A stretch of 64,000 nucleotides of DNA, taken from contig JBBDNB010000033.1 of NCBI GenBank assembly GCA_040877935.1, positions 24,495-88,494 on the forward strand. Direction: 5' to 3'. The notes beneath the pieces are model-generated. The model was not told where the DNA came from. It saw only the letters and a list, made by a program, of their open reading frames with translations, and searched no databases. Within the stretch, counting starts at the first letter, position 1. Every line of letters starts with the position of its first letter. This DNA is from Chitinophagales bacterium (GTDB lineage Bacteria > Bacteroidota > Bacteroidia > Chitinophagales > CAIOSU01). This document shows, one piece after another, positions 18,329 to 28,283 of the stretch. The translations under genes were made by a program, and so were the position numbers.

Positions 18329-19612
18329 ATGCAAGTAGATATATTATTAGGACTGCAATGGGGAGACGAAGGCAAGGGCAAAATTGTAGACTACCTTGCC
18401 AGCAATTATGATATTGTAGCCCGATTTCAGGGCGGTCCCAATGCAGGACATACTTTAAAAATCAACGGTAAAAGTTTTGTATTGCACACCATCCCATCTG
18501 GTGCATTTCAAAAAAATGTGACCAATGTAATCGGAAATGGAGTAGTCATTGACCCTTTCACTTTAAAAAAAGAAGTGGATAACCTAAATTCTGTGGGCGT
18601 TGATATCAGCAAAAACCTGCTGGTTTCCCAAAAAGCCCACCTGATACTACCTACACACAAAGTGCTGGATGCCGCTTCGGAACACAAAAAAGGACAGTCA
18701 AAAATAGGTTCTACACTGAGGGGAATTGGCCCTACCTATATGGACAAAACCGGTAGAAATGGGCTTCGCGTTGGCGATTTACTGAGCAGCAATTTCGATG
18801 AAAAATACCAGGCACTTAAAAATAAGCACCTCGATCTATTGGGCAATTACGATTTTGATTTTGATCTTGCGCAAGCAGAGCAAGAATGGGAAACCGGTAT
18901 TGAGTTGCTCAGAAAACTACAACTGATTAATGTAGAATATTACCTGAATAATGCACTGGAGAAAAACAAACGCATTCTCGCAGAAGGTGCACAGGGCTCT
19001 ATGTTGGATATTGATTTCGGAACCTACCCTTTCGTGACATCTTCCAACACCATCAGTGCTTCTGCCTGTAAAGGACTTGGAATTGCGCCCAATAAAATTG
19101 GCGAAATATATGGTATCTCAAAGGCTTATTGCACCAGAGTTGGTTCTGGCCCTTTTCCCTCTGAATTGTTTGATGATGACGGTGAAAAACTGAGAAAAGT
19201 CGGCAATGAATTTGGTGCCACCACAGGCCGCCCGAGAAGATGCGGGTGGATTGACCTGCCTGCCCTTAAATATTGCATTATGCTCAATGGGCTCACACAA
19301 CTTATTCTAACTAAAATTGATGTGCTCAATAGCTTTAAAAGTATAAAAGCAGGAACTGCCTATCGATACGATGGCAAGGAAACACAGGAACTACCTTTTG
19401 ATCTTGATAATATAGATATTGAAGTGGTCTATCAGCGTTTTGAGGGATGGGATACTGAAATTTCAGGTGCCCAAAATTTTGAAACACTTCCACAAACATT
19501 AAAGCAATACATTCTCTTCCTGGAAAAATACCTGAATGTGCCTATTACATTAATTTCCAATGGCCCGGAAAGAGAAGCGCTGATCTCAAAGTCAAGCGCC
19601 ATTTATGCCTGA
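18329..19612 (+). CDS. purA: Adenylosuccinate synthetase
   Basis: The 427-aa protein catalyses IMP + aspartate + GTP to adenylosuccinate, the first committed step to AMP. Signatures: GLQWGDEGKGKIVDYLA with the catalytic Asp and P-loop near residue 12-18, GGPNAGHT, the switch segment GPTYMDKTGRNGLR and GATTGRPRRCGWIDLP. The guanine-specificity motif TKID is also present. Length is standard. The last 8 bp overlap the following pabB/trpE-type gene, implying translational coupling. Confidence 0.98.
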   Translation: MQVDILLGLQWGDEGKGKIVDYLASNYDIVARFQGGPNAGHTLKINGKSFVLHTIPSGAFQKNVTNVIGNGVVIDPFTLKKEVDNLNSVGVDISKNLLVSQKAHLILPTHKVLDAASEHKKGQSKIGSTLRGIGPTYMDKTGRNGLRVGDLLSSNFDEKYQALKNKHLDLLGNYDFDFDLAQAEQEWETGIELLRKLQLINVEYYLNNALEKNKRILAEGAQGSMLDIDFGTYPFVTSSNTISASACKGLGIAPNKIGEIYGISKAYCTRVGSGPFPSELFDDDGEKLRKVGNEFGATTGRPRRCGWIDLPALKYCIMLNGLTQLILTKIDVLNSFKSIKAGTAYRYDGKETQELPFDLDNIDIEVVYQRFEGWDTEISGAQNFETLPQTLKQYILFLEKYLNVPITLISNGPEREALISKSSAIYA

Positions 19613-20897
19613 GTCCTATTCTTTTGATTCGGAAGCTTCTTTTGAGCGCTTCTTTAAAAAAGCCCTTTTTTATGGCGATCAATTTGAATGCTTTTGCCTG
19701 CTCAATGGCAATGATTACCAGAGCGGACTCTACCAGGCTTTCCCAATAAAACTGGCCATTGGTGCAATTTCAAAAATAGAAATTCCATACGGACAAAAAG
19801 ATATGTCTGAGCTAAAAGAACGACTTAGAAACAATAAAAATGAATTGTTTTGCATTTTCTCTTACGAATTAAAAGATGCAATAGAAACAAGTCTTTCCTC
19901 TCAAAACCCTGACCGGATAAAAGCACCGGCAGCTGTGTTTTTCACCCCAGCAATTCTGCTGGAATTCAACCAGAAAGAAATTTCCATAAGCTCAGATTCT
20001 GAAAATGCAGATGCTGTTTACAATACGATTCAAAAAATAGAAATCCCCACTTCAGATAAGTACAATGGAAAAATCACTTCGAAAATCACAAGGGAGGATT
20101 ACCTGGAAAAAATACGCAGCCTTCAAAAGCACATCAAACAGGGTGATATTTATGAAGTGAATTTTTGTATGGAATTTTTTGCCAAGGAAATTTCACTGAA
20201 TCCAATTGCCACTTATGATGCACTGAACAAGAGTTCTGCAAGTCCTTTTTCTGCCCTGTTTAAATGGAATGCACATTACCTCATATCAGCAAGCCCGGAA
20301 CGCTTTTTACAAAAAAAGGGAAATAAGCTTTTATCGCAGCCTATAAAAGGTACGCGCAAACGCTCAGCAGACCCAGAAGAAGATAAAATGCTGGCAAAAG
20401 AACTCTTAAATGACCCGAAAGAACAGGCAGAAAATGTAATGATCGTTGACCTGGTGAGAAATGACCTTACACCTTTTGCAAAGACAGGCTCTATCAGAGT
20501 AGAGGAATTGTTTGGCATTTACAGTTTTCCACATGTGCATCAAATGATCTCAACCGTATCTGCAGAATTAGAAAATGATAACAAATCCATTGATGCCCTT
20601 TTGAGGGCCTTTCCAATGGGATCGATGACGGGTGCGCCAAAGCTCAAAGCTATGGAATTGATAGAAAAATACGAGGAAAGCAAAAGAGGCTGGTACTCCG
20701 GTGCCCTGGGTTATTTTGATAAAAATGGGGATTTTGATCTCAGCGTAGTGATCAGAAGTATTGTTTATAATCGAAATACAAAAACAGCCTCTTTCCAGGC
20801 AGGCAGTGCCATCACCTATGATGCCATTCCCGAAAAAGAATATGAGGAATGTCTGCTAAAGGCCGAAGCCTTGAAAAATGCGCTTCGCTGTCAGTAA
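19605..20897 (+). CDS. Chorismate-utilising enzyme, aminodeoxychorismate synthase component I type
   Basis: The 430-aa protein has the conserved chorismate-binding half: GDIYEVNFCMEFF, LISASPERFL, QPIKGTRKR, VDLVRNDLTPF, GSMTGAPKLKAMELI and WYSGALGYF. The first ~150 residues are the weakly conserved N-terminal lobe. PabB and TrpE cannot be separated with certainty; the lack of a trp cluster and the single-gene context favour PabB (folate, p-aminobenzoate). The ATG lies inside the purA 3' end (8-bp overlap). Downstream is an intergenic region with several hairpins (20902-20992). Confidence 0.88.
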   Translation: MPESYSFDSEASFERFFKKALFYGDQFECFCLLNGNDYQSGLYQAFPIKLAIGAISKIEIPYGQKDMSELKERLRNNKNELFCIFSYELKDAIETSLSSQNPDRIKAPAAVFFTPAILLEFNQKEISISSDSENADAVYNTIQKIEIPTSDKYNGKITSKITREDYLEKIRSLQKHIKQGDIYEVNFCMEFFAKEISLNPIATYDALNKSSASPFSALFKWNAHYLISASPERFLQKKGNKLLSQPIKGTRKRSADPEEDKMLAKELLNDPKEQAENVMIVDLVRNDLTPFAKTGSIRVEELFGIYSFPHVHQMISTVSAELENDNKSIDALLRAFPMGSMTGAPKLKAMELIEKYEESKRGWYSGALGYFDKNGDFDLSVVIRSIVYNRNTKTASFQAGSAITYDAIPEKEYEECLLKAEALKNALRCQ

Positions 20898-20901
20898 ACA
20901 A

Positions 20902-20992
20902 CCTCGGGGCAAGCCCACGAGGCATTTATTTGGAAAAAATACTTTTGATTACGAGGCAAGCCTCGGAGCACCCGCCTGCTTAGTCGGGCAGG
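20902..20992. repeat. Cluster of small palindromic intergenic repeats
   Basis: Three short structures follow the pabB-type gene: CCTCGGGGCAAGCCCACGAGG (20902-20922, split here as 5-bp outer and 3-4-bp inner stems), the palindrome CGAGGCAAGCCTCG (20952-20965), and CCCGCCTG ... CGGGCAGG (20971-20992). The last recurs at 29486-29513. They may act as terminators or belong to a dispersed REP-like family. Confidence 0.55.
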
Positions 20993-21023
20993 TTTAAATC
21001 TCGATTATCGAGTAATTAGAGAT

Positions 21024-21491
21024 CTACTTCAAATAAGCACCCAACATCCAAACTACTTTTTCCTGTTTGGTAATATAGTCACTGATCAATGTGGCTGTAC
21101 CTTCATCATTGGTTTTTGAAGCGAGCTCCATGATTTCCCTTTCCTGCGCTATGATTGTCTGCAAAGCTTCAAGTGTGGCATTCACGGTAGATTTTCCATC
21201 TGAAAGGTCTTTTTGCTCTTCAATTTTAGTCACTTTCAAATAAGAACTGAAAGTGTGCAATGGCGTAACGCCAAGTGTCAATATTCGCTCAGCAATTTCA
21301 TCAATTGAGGTTTGGGCATCTGTATATAGCTCTTCAAATTTTGCATGCAATTCAAAAAACTGATCGCCTTTTATATTCCAGTGAAAGCCTCTTAAATTCT
21401 GATAATACAATTGATAATTAGCCAAAAGCAAATTCAGCTCATTGGCAAGTTTTTCAGCATTTCCTTTGTCCAGTCCTATTAAATTTTTCAT
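21024..21491 (-). CDS. dps: Dps/ferritin-like DNA-protection protein
   Basis: The 155-aa four-helix-bundle protein has the Dps ferroxidase signature at the subunit interface: RGFHWNIKGDQFFELHAKFE with following TSIDEIAER (His, Asp and Glu ligands present). It oxidises and stores iron with peroxide and can coat DNA, protecting the cell in oxidative stress. Monocistronic. A perfect -7 element lies 23-30 bp upstream of the start. A Fur-family regulator is encoded 3 kb away; control by it is plausible but not shown. Confidence 0.95.
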   Translation of the reverse strand: MKNLIGLDKGNAEKLANELNLLLANYQLYYQNLRGFHWNIKGDQFFELHAKFEELYTDAQTSIDEIAERILTLGVTPLHTFSSYLKVTKIEEQKDLSDGKSTVNATLEALQTIIAQEREIMELASKTNDEGTATLISDYITKQEKVVWMLGAYLK

Positions 21492-21513
21492 AGTTTATCG
21501 TTTTTATTTTGTT

Positions 21514-21521
21514 CAAATTTA
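21514..21521 (-). promoter_or_regulatory. -7 element upstream of dps
   Basis: Minus-strand TAAATTTG matches TAnnTTTG exactly and lies 22 bp before the dps ATG. No clear -33 TTTG is seen at the expected spacing, so use by the primary sigma factor may need an activator. Confidence 0.45.
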
Positions 21522-21575
21522 CAAAAAACATCTTATAGTATTTATCTATATTTTTTATATTATCATAGTTTAAAG

Positions 21576-22319
21576 CTATACTTTCTGGATAATTCCTACC
21601 AAAGTATCATTTTCAGTTTTGTATCTTGCTTTTATTAGAAATGCCGGTTTTTCCTGGTCCTTGAGTTTTATTGAAAGACTAAAGTCTTTTTTCTTTTCAA
21701 TTGCTTCTTCTATTGATGTTCCCAATTTTTCAGATGAAGCTTTATCAAGCAAATTTTGAAGATTTTTCAATGCATAGTTGCGTTGTACCTTCAGGCCAAG
21801 CAATTCCTTCAAATAAGACGTCATCCACAATTCTTTACTTTGCAGGTCCAATTTCCAATAACCCAGTTCAGCTATTTCCTGGGTTTCGTGAAATTGCATG
21901 GAGTTTTCATCCAATTCACGGACTCTTTGTTTGAGTTGAGCACGTTCAAACGCATAGCGTATAGATGAAGTAAGTACTTTTCCGTCAAACTGACCTTTTA
22001 CAAGAAAATCCTGCGCACCAAGCTTGACCGTTTGTACTCCTAATTCATTATCTGACAGTCCTGTCAGAACAATCACCACTGATTCACCTCCATTTTCCAG
22101 AATCTGCTGCACGGTTTCCACGCCTTTGCTGTCGGGCAAATTCAAATCGAGCAGGACTACATCAATTTTATTTTTGGATAAAATGTCAAGTGCTGTATTT
22201 AGGTATTCGGCATGAATAAACTCTGCTGTTTTAAAAATAGATTCTTCCAGGTAAAACTTCACCAAAAACGCATCACCGGGATTGTCTTCTACCAGCAATA
22301 TTTTTAAATTTTTCTCCAT
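21576..22319 (-). CDS. Response regulator with receiver and PAS-like domains
   Basis: The 247-aa protein has a CheY-like receiver (residues 1-120; acidic pocket VEDNPGD, phospho-acceptor Asp in VVLLDLNLPDSKG, conserved Lys in FLVKGQFDG). A C-terminal PAS-like sensor domain follows (about 140-247, around IAELGYWKLDLQSKELWMT). There is no DNA-binding or enzymatic output, so it probably acts by protein-protein contact. It starts one base after the upstream receiver gene's stop and is the last gene of the kinase/receiver/receiver operon. Confidence 0.9.
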   Translation of the reverse strand: MEKNLKILLVEDNPGDAFLVKFYLEESIFKTAEFIHAEYLNTALDILSKNKIDVVLLDLNLPDSKGVETVQQILENGGESVVIVLTGLSDNELGVQTVKLGAQDFLVKGQFDGKVLTSSIRYAFERAQLKQRVRELDENSMQFHETQEIAELGYWKLDLQSKELWMTSYLKELLGLKVQRNYALKNLQNLLDKASSEKLGTSIEEAIEKKKDFSLSIKLKDQEKPAFLIKARYKTENDTLVGIIQKV

Positions 22320-22320
22320 A

Positions 22321-22782
22321 CTATCCTAAATTTTTTGACTTGGGCAAACTGGCAATATCAAACCAAAAATTTTCAATCATATTAATTGCTCTACAAAATT
22401 CATCATAATCTACCGGCTTTGTAAGATAACAATTGGCTCTTTCGCGATAGACCGACAAAATATCATTTTGAGCCTCTGATGAAGTTAACATAATAACAGG
22501 AAGATGAACCATGTCTGAATTATTTTTAATATCCTTTAACAACTCCAAGCCATTTTTCTTAGGTAAATTCAAGTCGAGAATAATTATATCCGGCAAATAC
22601 GCTTCTTTATCTGCTGTAGATTTATCTTTTAGATATAATAATGCTTCTTCTCCATCATAGCAAACTTCGATTGATACATCAAAAGCACTGTCTTTGAATA
22701 CTTCCTGTGTGAGCCGTATATCTCCGGGGTTGTCTTCTACCAGCAGTATTTTTATTTGCTTCTTGTTTACTTTTTGTACCAT
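22321..22782 (-). CDS. Single-domain response regulator (Rcp1-like)
   Basis: The 153-aa stand-alone receiver has VEDNPGDIRLTQE, phospho-acceptor Asp in IIILDLNLPKKNG, the Ser/Thr in MLTSSEAQ and Lys in YLTKPVDYDEF. The pattern resembles receivers paired with phytochrome-type kinases (Rcp1). There is no output domain. It begins 3 bp after the end of the 1232-aa kinase, so it is the obvious phospho-acceptor and may relay to the next receiver-PAS protein. Confidence 0.93.
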   Translation of the reverse strand: MVQKVNKKQIKILLVEDNPGDIRLTQEVFKDSAFDVSIEVCYDGEEALLYLKDKSTADKEAYLPDIIILDLNLPKKNGLELLKDIKNNSDMVHLPVIMLTSSEAQNDILSVYRERANCYLTKPVDYDEFCRAINMIENFWFDIASLPKSKNLG

Positions 22783-22785
22783 AAA

Positions 22786-25700
22786 CTATTTTTTAAGGTT
22801 GAAATAAAAAGCAGAACCCTTTCCGGCTTTAGATTTCACCCATATTTTTCCTCCGTGCCTTTCTACAATCTTCTTGCAAATAGCAAGCCCTATGCCTGTC
22901 CCCGAATAATTTGCTCTATTATTTAAACGCTGGAAAATTACAAAAATACGTTCTGAAAATCTATCATCTATACCAATTCCATTGTCTTTTACCCAAATAT
23001 TGTAGCGGTCTTTGTATTCTTTATAACCAATTTCTACAACAGGTGGACTGTCTCCACGAAACTTTATGGCATTTTCAATTAAATTTTGAAAGAGACTGTG
23101 CAATTGTGATTTATCTCCTTTTACTTTTGGCATTTTGCCATATTCAATTGTGGCATTGGCATTTTTAATAGAGTTTTGCAGCATCGTTTCCTGTACTTGC
23201 AATAGCTCATGTAGATCAATCATTTCAAAATCCCTGCCTGCTCTATCAACTCTTGAGTATTCTAAAAGATCATTTACTAAATCTTGCATACGAGCAGCTC
23301 CATCTGTTGCAAAATCCATAAACTCGTGAATTTCCCCGTTTATTGAATTTCCCAATCTCCTTTTGATTAAATGCACATAGCTGCTTACCATACGCAGGGG
23401 TTCTTGCAAATCATGCGAGGCAGCATATGCAAATTGTTCCAGGTCTTCATTGGAGCGTCTTAGTTCATCGGTTTGTGTTTCGAGTTCTTTTTGAATTTCT
23501 TTCAGATTGGTAATGTCAATGGCTACGACCATTCCCATATATATATGGCCATTCTGATTCCTTACAGGAAGAAAATGCATTAAAAAATAAGTTTGCCCTA
23601 TTTTTTTCTCCAGGGTAGATTCTTTTCCTATCAATGCATTTTTACAATAAGGTTCAAAAATATCGGCAAGTTCTTTGGCCAGTACTTTTCTAAGGGTTTT
23701 TCCTTCAATTTTTTCTCTGCTCAGGCCTGCACTTGCTAGTCCATCACCTTCTGAAAGTTTGAAACGTAGATTTTTATCATACAAAAACACTGAAGAGTTC
23801 GGGATGTTCTTGGCCAGTGTTCTGTATATTTCTTCTTGCTCAATTAACGATTCTTCTACTTTTTTGCGCTCCAGCGCATTAGCAAATACCTGTCCTAGTA
23901 TTTTCAAAAGTGATAAAACATCTTCACTCCAATACAATTGTGATTTTTCAGATGTAAAACCGAGTGCTCCATAAAACTTATCCTCATAAGAAATTGGAAC
24001 TACCAGTAATGAGGTAATATTTAGCAGGCTCATAATTGCCCGTAGATCTGAAGCCATAGGCGGAAGTTCTGAAACTTTGTTTATAGCCAGAACATTTTGA
24101 CCTCTGAGTTGCTTAAATTCCCAAACATGATTTTTAGATGGGATATTTTTCAAGTACTGACTGCTAATATTTTCATGTTTTACAGACCAGTGATGGCTTA
24201 AATTAAATGATTTACCTTCTTGATTTTTGAGTATAACAAATGCCTGGTCTACATTCAGAAATTCACCAACATGTTGTAAGGATTTCTTGATTTCTGCATT
24301 GGTTCGGGTTGAATCAATATTTATAAATTTAGAAGAGAGATGCGTAATAATCTTTTCCAGCTCCATCCTTTTACTGAGCTTTTGCTCTGCATTTCTCCTT
24401 TCCATTGCATTGGAAAAAACCTGGGTTAAAATCCTGAACAACGCAATGGTATCGGGATTCCATTGTTTTGCTTTTCTTGTATTTTCCAAAGAAAAATAGG
24501 CTACAGGTTTACCTTTCGAGAACATGGGCAATATCAACAATGATTTGATATTTGCCTGTTGTAAGAGTTCGTAATTTTTCGGCTTCTTTTTATATATGGC
24601 TTCTGCATCCTTCAGTAAAAAATATCCATATTCAGTGACAGGTTTTAGTATCCAGTTCATATCCGTGGGTTTCAGTTTTTCAAACTCCTGTTTTACCTTT
24701 TCCCATTCTTCTGGATTGCTATGCGTCCAGTATTTTGAGATCTTAATTTCATCATTTTCTACTGTAGTAATAATGGTGCGATCTACCTTAATGAATTTGC
24801 CGACAATGGCCAGCGATTCTTCTAGAACCCTATCTATTTCAGTCCAATGTAAATTAATGAATTGTGCAGAGAGAGTCGCAATCATTTCTTTTAGGTCTAA
24901 CTGAAATTTCAATTCTTCCTCTGTTAATTTCCTGTCTGTGATTTCTGTAGACACACTTAAAACCTGAATCTCACTGCCATCAGGGGATTTTATTGGTGTT
25001 TTAATAGTTTGGAACCATCTGATATTGTCGGAAGTACCAACCTTTAATTCAGGCAATACCTGAATCAAACCCGTATTCAATGTTTGCAAGTCATAATTAA
25101 AAAGTTGCACATAAGCCTCTTTTTTTGACCAGCTTTCTTTTTCGGGATTCTTATTTATAATTTTTTTAACAGTCCCCGGGAAAAGTTTACTACATGCTTT
25201 GTTGATCATCTGAATCACTCCTTCAGAATCTCTGACATAAATGGCATTGGGGTTTGCGTCAATAATATCTCTGAGGTATTGTTGCTGTTGACTGATGGCC
25301 TCTTCGGCCAATTTCACTTTAGTAATATCCTGACCTACAGATTGATACTCAATAAATTTTCCGTTTTCATCATAAATGGCCCGATCTGTCCATAGTTGCC
25401 AACGGAAACTGCCATCACGCATTTTAATGCGCTCGTCATATGTTACTACTGGGTTTTCAAATGTTAGTTGCGACAGCCTTTTTTTAAATTCAATTAACTC
25501 ATTGCGGGGAATATTACCAAACAGGTTTTTGCCAATTATCATTTTTCTATCCAGGCCAAAATATTCGCAATAAGCCTTATTTGCAAAAGTAATAGTACCA
25601 TTAGGCAAAAATCTTGAAATAAACTCAGTTTGGTCATCAACTACCGCTCTGTATCTTCTTTCGCTTGATTTTAGCTCAATGCCGGAAAGTTTTTTGGTAG

Positions 25701-26484
25701 TAATATCATTACCAAAAATATTCACATAATTGTATTCTTGAATAGGAGAAAGTAGCAGTTCAAATATTCTGTTCCCTGCCGTAAGTTCAAATTCTTTATT
25801 TTTCTCATCCTGCAAGTTTTTGCGGATAATTCTCTTCCAGAGGTCAGGCATCATTTCTCCTTGTTTAACCTCCCATTTTTGCAAAAGCTTACTACTGGCT
25901 TTATTGGCATATTCCAGTACTCCTTCGCCAGAAATACGCATTACCGGAAATGGGTTTTCATCAGGAATACGTGCCAGAATGGCCATTTCTCTTTGCTTGG
26001 ATTTCTGATCTGTAATATCCCGTGCAATACAGGCAAAAAACTCGAAATTTCCTTTATTGTCTTTTTGTGTCCACAACATCAGTGAAAAGGGAACTACGCG
26101 TTGATCTTTGCTTGTAATATTTACTTCTCCTGACCATTTGTTTTTCTTAAACAGGGCTGGTACCGTTTCACTGAGAATTGTATCCAAACTTTCCGGTGCA
26201 AAAAACTTCATGAGCTCTGGTCGCTCCAGTGCTACCTGATTTTTTATTCCGGTAAAGGATTTAAAGGCTTCATTGGCATAATTGAGCTTACCTTTTCCAT
26301 CTGTAATAAGTACTAAGTCTGATGTATTGTTGGTGACATTGAGCAATTGCCTGTTTTCAAAAGTAACTTTACTACTTTGCCTGGCAAAACTGTCAACTTG
26401 ATTTGCGAGTGCTTCTTTCAACTGCTTATTTTCCAGTTCTAAATCAGCAATTTTATCTTTTAATGATTTATTTTGAACAGCCAT
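22786..26484 (-). CDS. Multi-PAS/GAF sensor histidine kinase
   Basis: The 1232-aa soluble protein has no transmembrane segment. Order of domains: N-terminal coiled coil, four PAS modules (about residues 45-160, 170-265, 275-395, 405-520), two GAF-like modules (about 530-700 and 705-870), a fifth PAS (880-1000), then HisKA with phospho-acceptor His1024 in AASHDLQEPLRMV. The HATPase carries the N box LIENAIKF and a G box ending STGIGLAICKKIVERHGG-type sequence. It senses an internal signal; ligand and cofactors are unknown. No chromophore Cys was sought successfully in the GAFs. First gene of the operon with two receivers. Confidence 0.95.
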   Translation of the reverse strand: MAVQNKSLKDKIADLELENKQLKEALANQVDSFARQSSKVTFENRQLLNVTNNTSDLVLITDGKGKLNYANEAFKSFTGIKNQVALERPELMKFFAPESLDTILSETVPALFKKNKWSGEVNITSKDQRVVPFSLMLWTQKDNKGNFEFFACIARDITDQKSKQREMAILARIPDENPFPVMRISGEGVLEYANKASSKLLQKWEVKQGEMMPDLWKRIIRKNLQDEKNKEFELTAGNRIFELLLSPIQEYNYVNIFGNDITTKKLSGIELKSSERRYRAVVDDQTEFISRFLPNGTITFANKAYCEYFGLDRKMIIGKNLFGNIPRNELIEFKKRLSQLTFENPVVTYDERIKMRDGSFRWQLWTDRAIYDENGKFIEYQSVGQDITKVKLAEEAISQQQQYLRDIIDANPNAIYVRDSEGVIQMINKACSKLFPGTVKKIINKNPEKESWSKKEAYVQLFNYDLQTLNTGLIQVLPELKVGTSDNIRWFQTIKTPIKSPDGSEIQVLSVSTEITDRKLTEEELKFQLDLKEMIATLSAQFINLHWTEIDRVLEESLAIVGKFIKVDRTIITTVENDEIKISKYWTHSNPEEWEKVKQEFEKLKPTDMNWILKPVTEYGYFLLKDAEAIYKKKPKNYELLQQANIKSLLILPMFSKGKPVAYFSLENTRKAKQWNPDTIALFRILTQVFSNAMERRNAEQKLSKRMELEKIITHLSSKFINIDSTRTNAEIKKSLQHVGEFLNVDQAFVILKNQEGKSFNLSHHWSVKHENISSQYLKNIPSKNHVWEFKQLRGQNVLAINKVSELPPMASDLRAIMSLLNITSLLVVPISYEDKFYGALGFTSEKSQLYWSEDVLSLLKILGQVFANALERKKVEESLIEQEEIYRTLAKNIPNSSVFLYDKNLRFKLSEGDGLASAGLSREKIEGKTLRKVLAKELADIFEPYCKNALIGKESTLEKKIGQTYFLMHFLPVRNQNGHIYMGMVVAIDITNLKEIQKELETQTDELRRSNEDLEQFAYAASHDLQEPLRMVSSYVHLIKRRLGNSINGEIHEFMDFATDGAARMQDLVNDLLEYSRVDRAGRDFEMIDLHELLQVQETMLQNSIKNANATIEYGKMPKVKGDKSQLHSLFQNLIENAIKFRGDSPPVVEIGYKEYKDRYNIWVKDNGIGIDDRFSERIFVIFQRLNNRANYSGTGIGLAICKKIVERHGGKIWVKSKAGKGSAFYFNLKK

Positions 26485-26805
26485 TTTTACGACACATTGG
26501 TTAGGTGTTAATTCTCAAGAATAATAACCAATAATATAAACTTAATTAGTTGAAAGTAAAAAATTGATTATCCCTAAAAACATTGTAGTAAGTTCGAAAA
26601 ATTACAGGCATTTTACTAATGAAATGCAAAAGAAATTATAAATAAACACCCTTATTGGATAAAAATCATGCAGAAAAATCAATAGAAATAAATCACAATA
26701 GACATGCAGGCGGTATTTACTCTATCGCCTGATCACTTCTAATGGATAAAACGCAAGTGGGGAGTTAATGGTCAGTGTATTGTGCAGCATCTGTATTGCT
26801 GCTTT
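26485..26805. other. Intergenic region without recognisable features
   Basis: A 321-bp AT-rich gap between the kinase (start) and the ABC1-kinase gene (end), both on the minus strand. It should contain the kinase promoter, but no clean TAnnTTTG was found on the minus strand. No RNA gene, repeat or terminator is evident. Confidence 0.4.
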
Positions 26806-28113
26806 CTAAACAGGTTCAATTTCAAAGCTTGCATCTATTTCAGCATTTAGCCGGTGTAAAATATTGAAAAGTCCGTAATAGGTTCTGTTCAGGTACATGG
26901 CGTGTTGGGTACCCCTGGGTTTGCCCGAATCGCGCAATCTTTTGTTTTTGGCCATACGCTGCCCGTATTCAGTCAACTCTTCCAAATATGCTTTGTCTCC
27001 AAAATTAAAATGTCCGGCTCTAAAAGGTTTTGATATCAACGCTTGTGCACCCATAAATACTTCTGTATAAAATGCCTTGTCGTCAGTACTGTCTTGTTCC
27101 TCGGTGATTTCCATATCCAACATCCACTGTTGCAGTTCTTCTGCTTCAAGCGAATTTTCAAAATCCATCAGGCGCAAAAACAAACGGTGGTGTTTATCGC
27201 TCAATTCTTTTATACAGCCAAAATCTATCACTCCGATTTGTCCCGATTCATTTATAATAAAATTACCCGGATGCGGATCGGCATGGAACCGTTTTAATTT
27301 ATTGATCTGAAAATTATAGAAATTCCACAATTGCTGACCAATATGGTTTCTTTTTTCCTGATCTTTTTCCTCTTGCATAAACTGGTCAAGCGTAATGCCT
27401 TCTATCCAGTCCATTGTAAGAATTTTGGGGCCGGACAAGTCCCTGTAATATTTCGGGAAAAAGATATGCTCCAAACTTTCACAATCATTTCTCAGTGCTT
27501 CTCCCTGTTCGAGCTCCAGTTCATAATCTGTTTCTTCATTTAGCTTGGCTGTAATTTCCTCTAAGTATTTGGCAATGTCTTTTTCTTTAACCTTCATTAT
27601 TTTCAGTGCAAAAGGCTTGGCCATTCTAATATCAGACTGAATGCTGTCTCTTACTCCGGGATACTGAATTTTTATTGCCAGTTTTTTACCGTCTAAAGTT
27701 GCCTGATGTACCTGCCCAATAGAAGCTGCATTTACTGCTTCTTTGGTAAAGGTGTCGTAAATCTCAAAGGGGCTTTTCCCGAACTGCTTTTTAAAAATGT
27801 TTTCTACAGAGGGGTAAGAAAGTGCAGGTACGCTGTGCTGTGCCAATGCAAATTGGTTGGCAAATGCCTTGGGCAAAACACTGTTGTCCATGCTCATCAT
27901 TTGCGCCATTTTCAATACACTGCCTTTCAATTCAGTTAGCGATTCAAAAATATCTTTGGCATTTTGTTTGTCCAGCTCCTCTCTGTCGAGTTTTCGATCT
28001 ACGGCTTTTTTAGCAAAATGTTTGAGGTAATTCCCTCCTACTTTAGCTCCGGTTCTTAAAAACTTGCCCGTTCTTCCCATTCTGCCCGAAGGCATTTTAT
28101 CGTATTCTTTCAT
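26806..28113 (-). CDS. ABC1/AarF/UbiB-family atypical kinase
   Basis: The 435-aa protein has the ABC1-kinase hallmarks: AASIGQVHQATLDGKKLAIK (Ala-rich nucleotide loop and catalytic Lys), FHADPHPGNFIIN and IDFGCIKEL (metal-binding Asp). A KxGQ-like segment (LKGSVLKMAQMMSMD) precedes. Family members support isoprenoid quinone or lipid metabolism; UbiB-type proteins have C-terminal transmembrane helices, which are not evident here, so the soluble subgroup fits better. A TetR-like gene lies 170 bp upstream on the same strand, a pairing that suggests a shared pathway. Confidence 0.9.
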   Translation of the reverse strand: MKEYDKMPSGRMGRTGKFLRTGAKVGGNYLKHFAKKAVDRKLDREELDKQNAKDIFESLTELKGSVLKMAQMMSMDNSVLPKAFANQFALAQHSVPALSYPSVENIFKKQFGKSPFEIYDTFTKEAVNAASIGQVHQATLDGKKLAIKIQYPGVRDSIQSDIRMAKPFALKIMKVKEKDIAKYLEEITAKLNEETDYELELEQGEALRNDCESLEHIFFPKYYRDLSGPKILTMDWIEGITLDQFMQEEKDQEKRNHIGQQLWNFYNFQINKLKRFHADPHPGNFIINESGQIGVIDFGCIKELSDKHHRLFLRLMDFENSLEAEELQQWMLDMEITEEQDSTDDKAFYTEVFMGAQALISKPFRAGHFNFGDKAYLEELTEYGQRMAKNKRLRDSGKPRGTQHAMYLNRTYYGLFNILHRLNAEIDASFEIEPV

Positions 28114-28283
28114 TTTATTTTAAAGTGTTTTGCGCTTAATAATCAATTAACATTCTCAAAATGCCAATTTCTATTACAACCCAGAATACAGGATTATTGT
28201 TGCCTTGTTTTTCTCTAATTAACTTATGTTATCTATAGCAATAGATAGAGTGGAGTATTCTTATCCTATTCAGATCAGGTATT

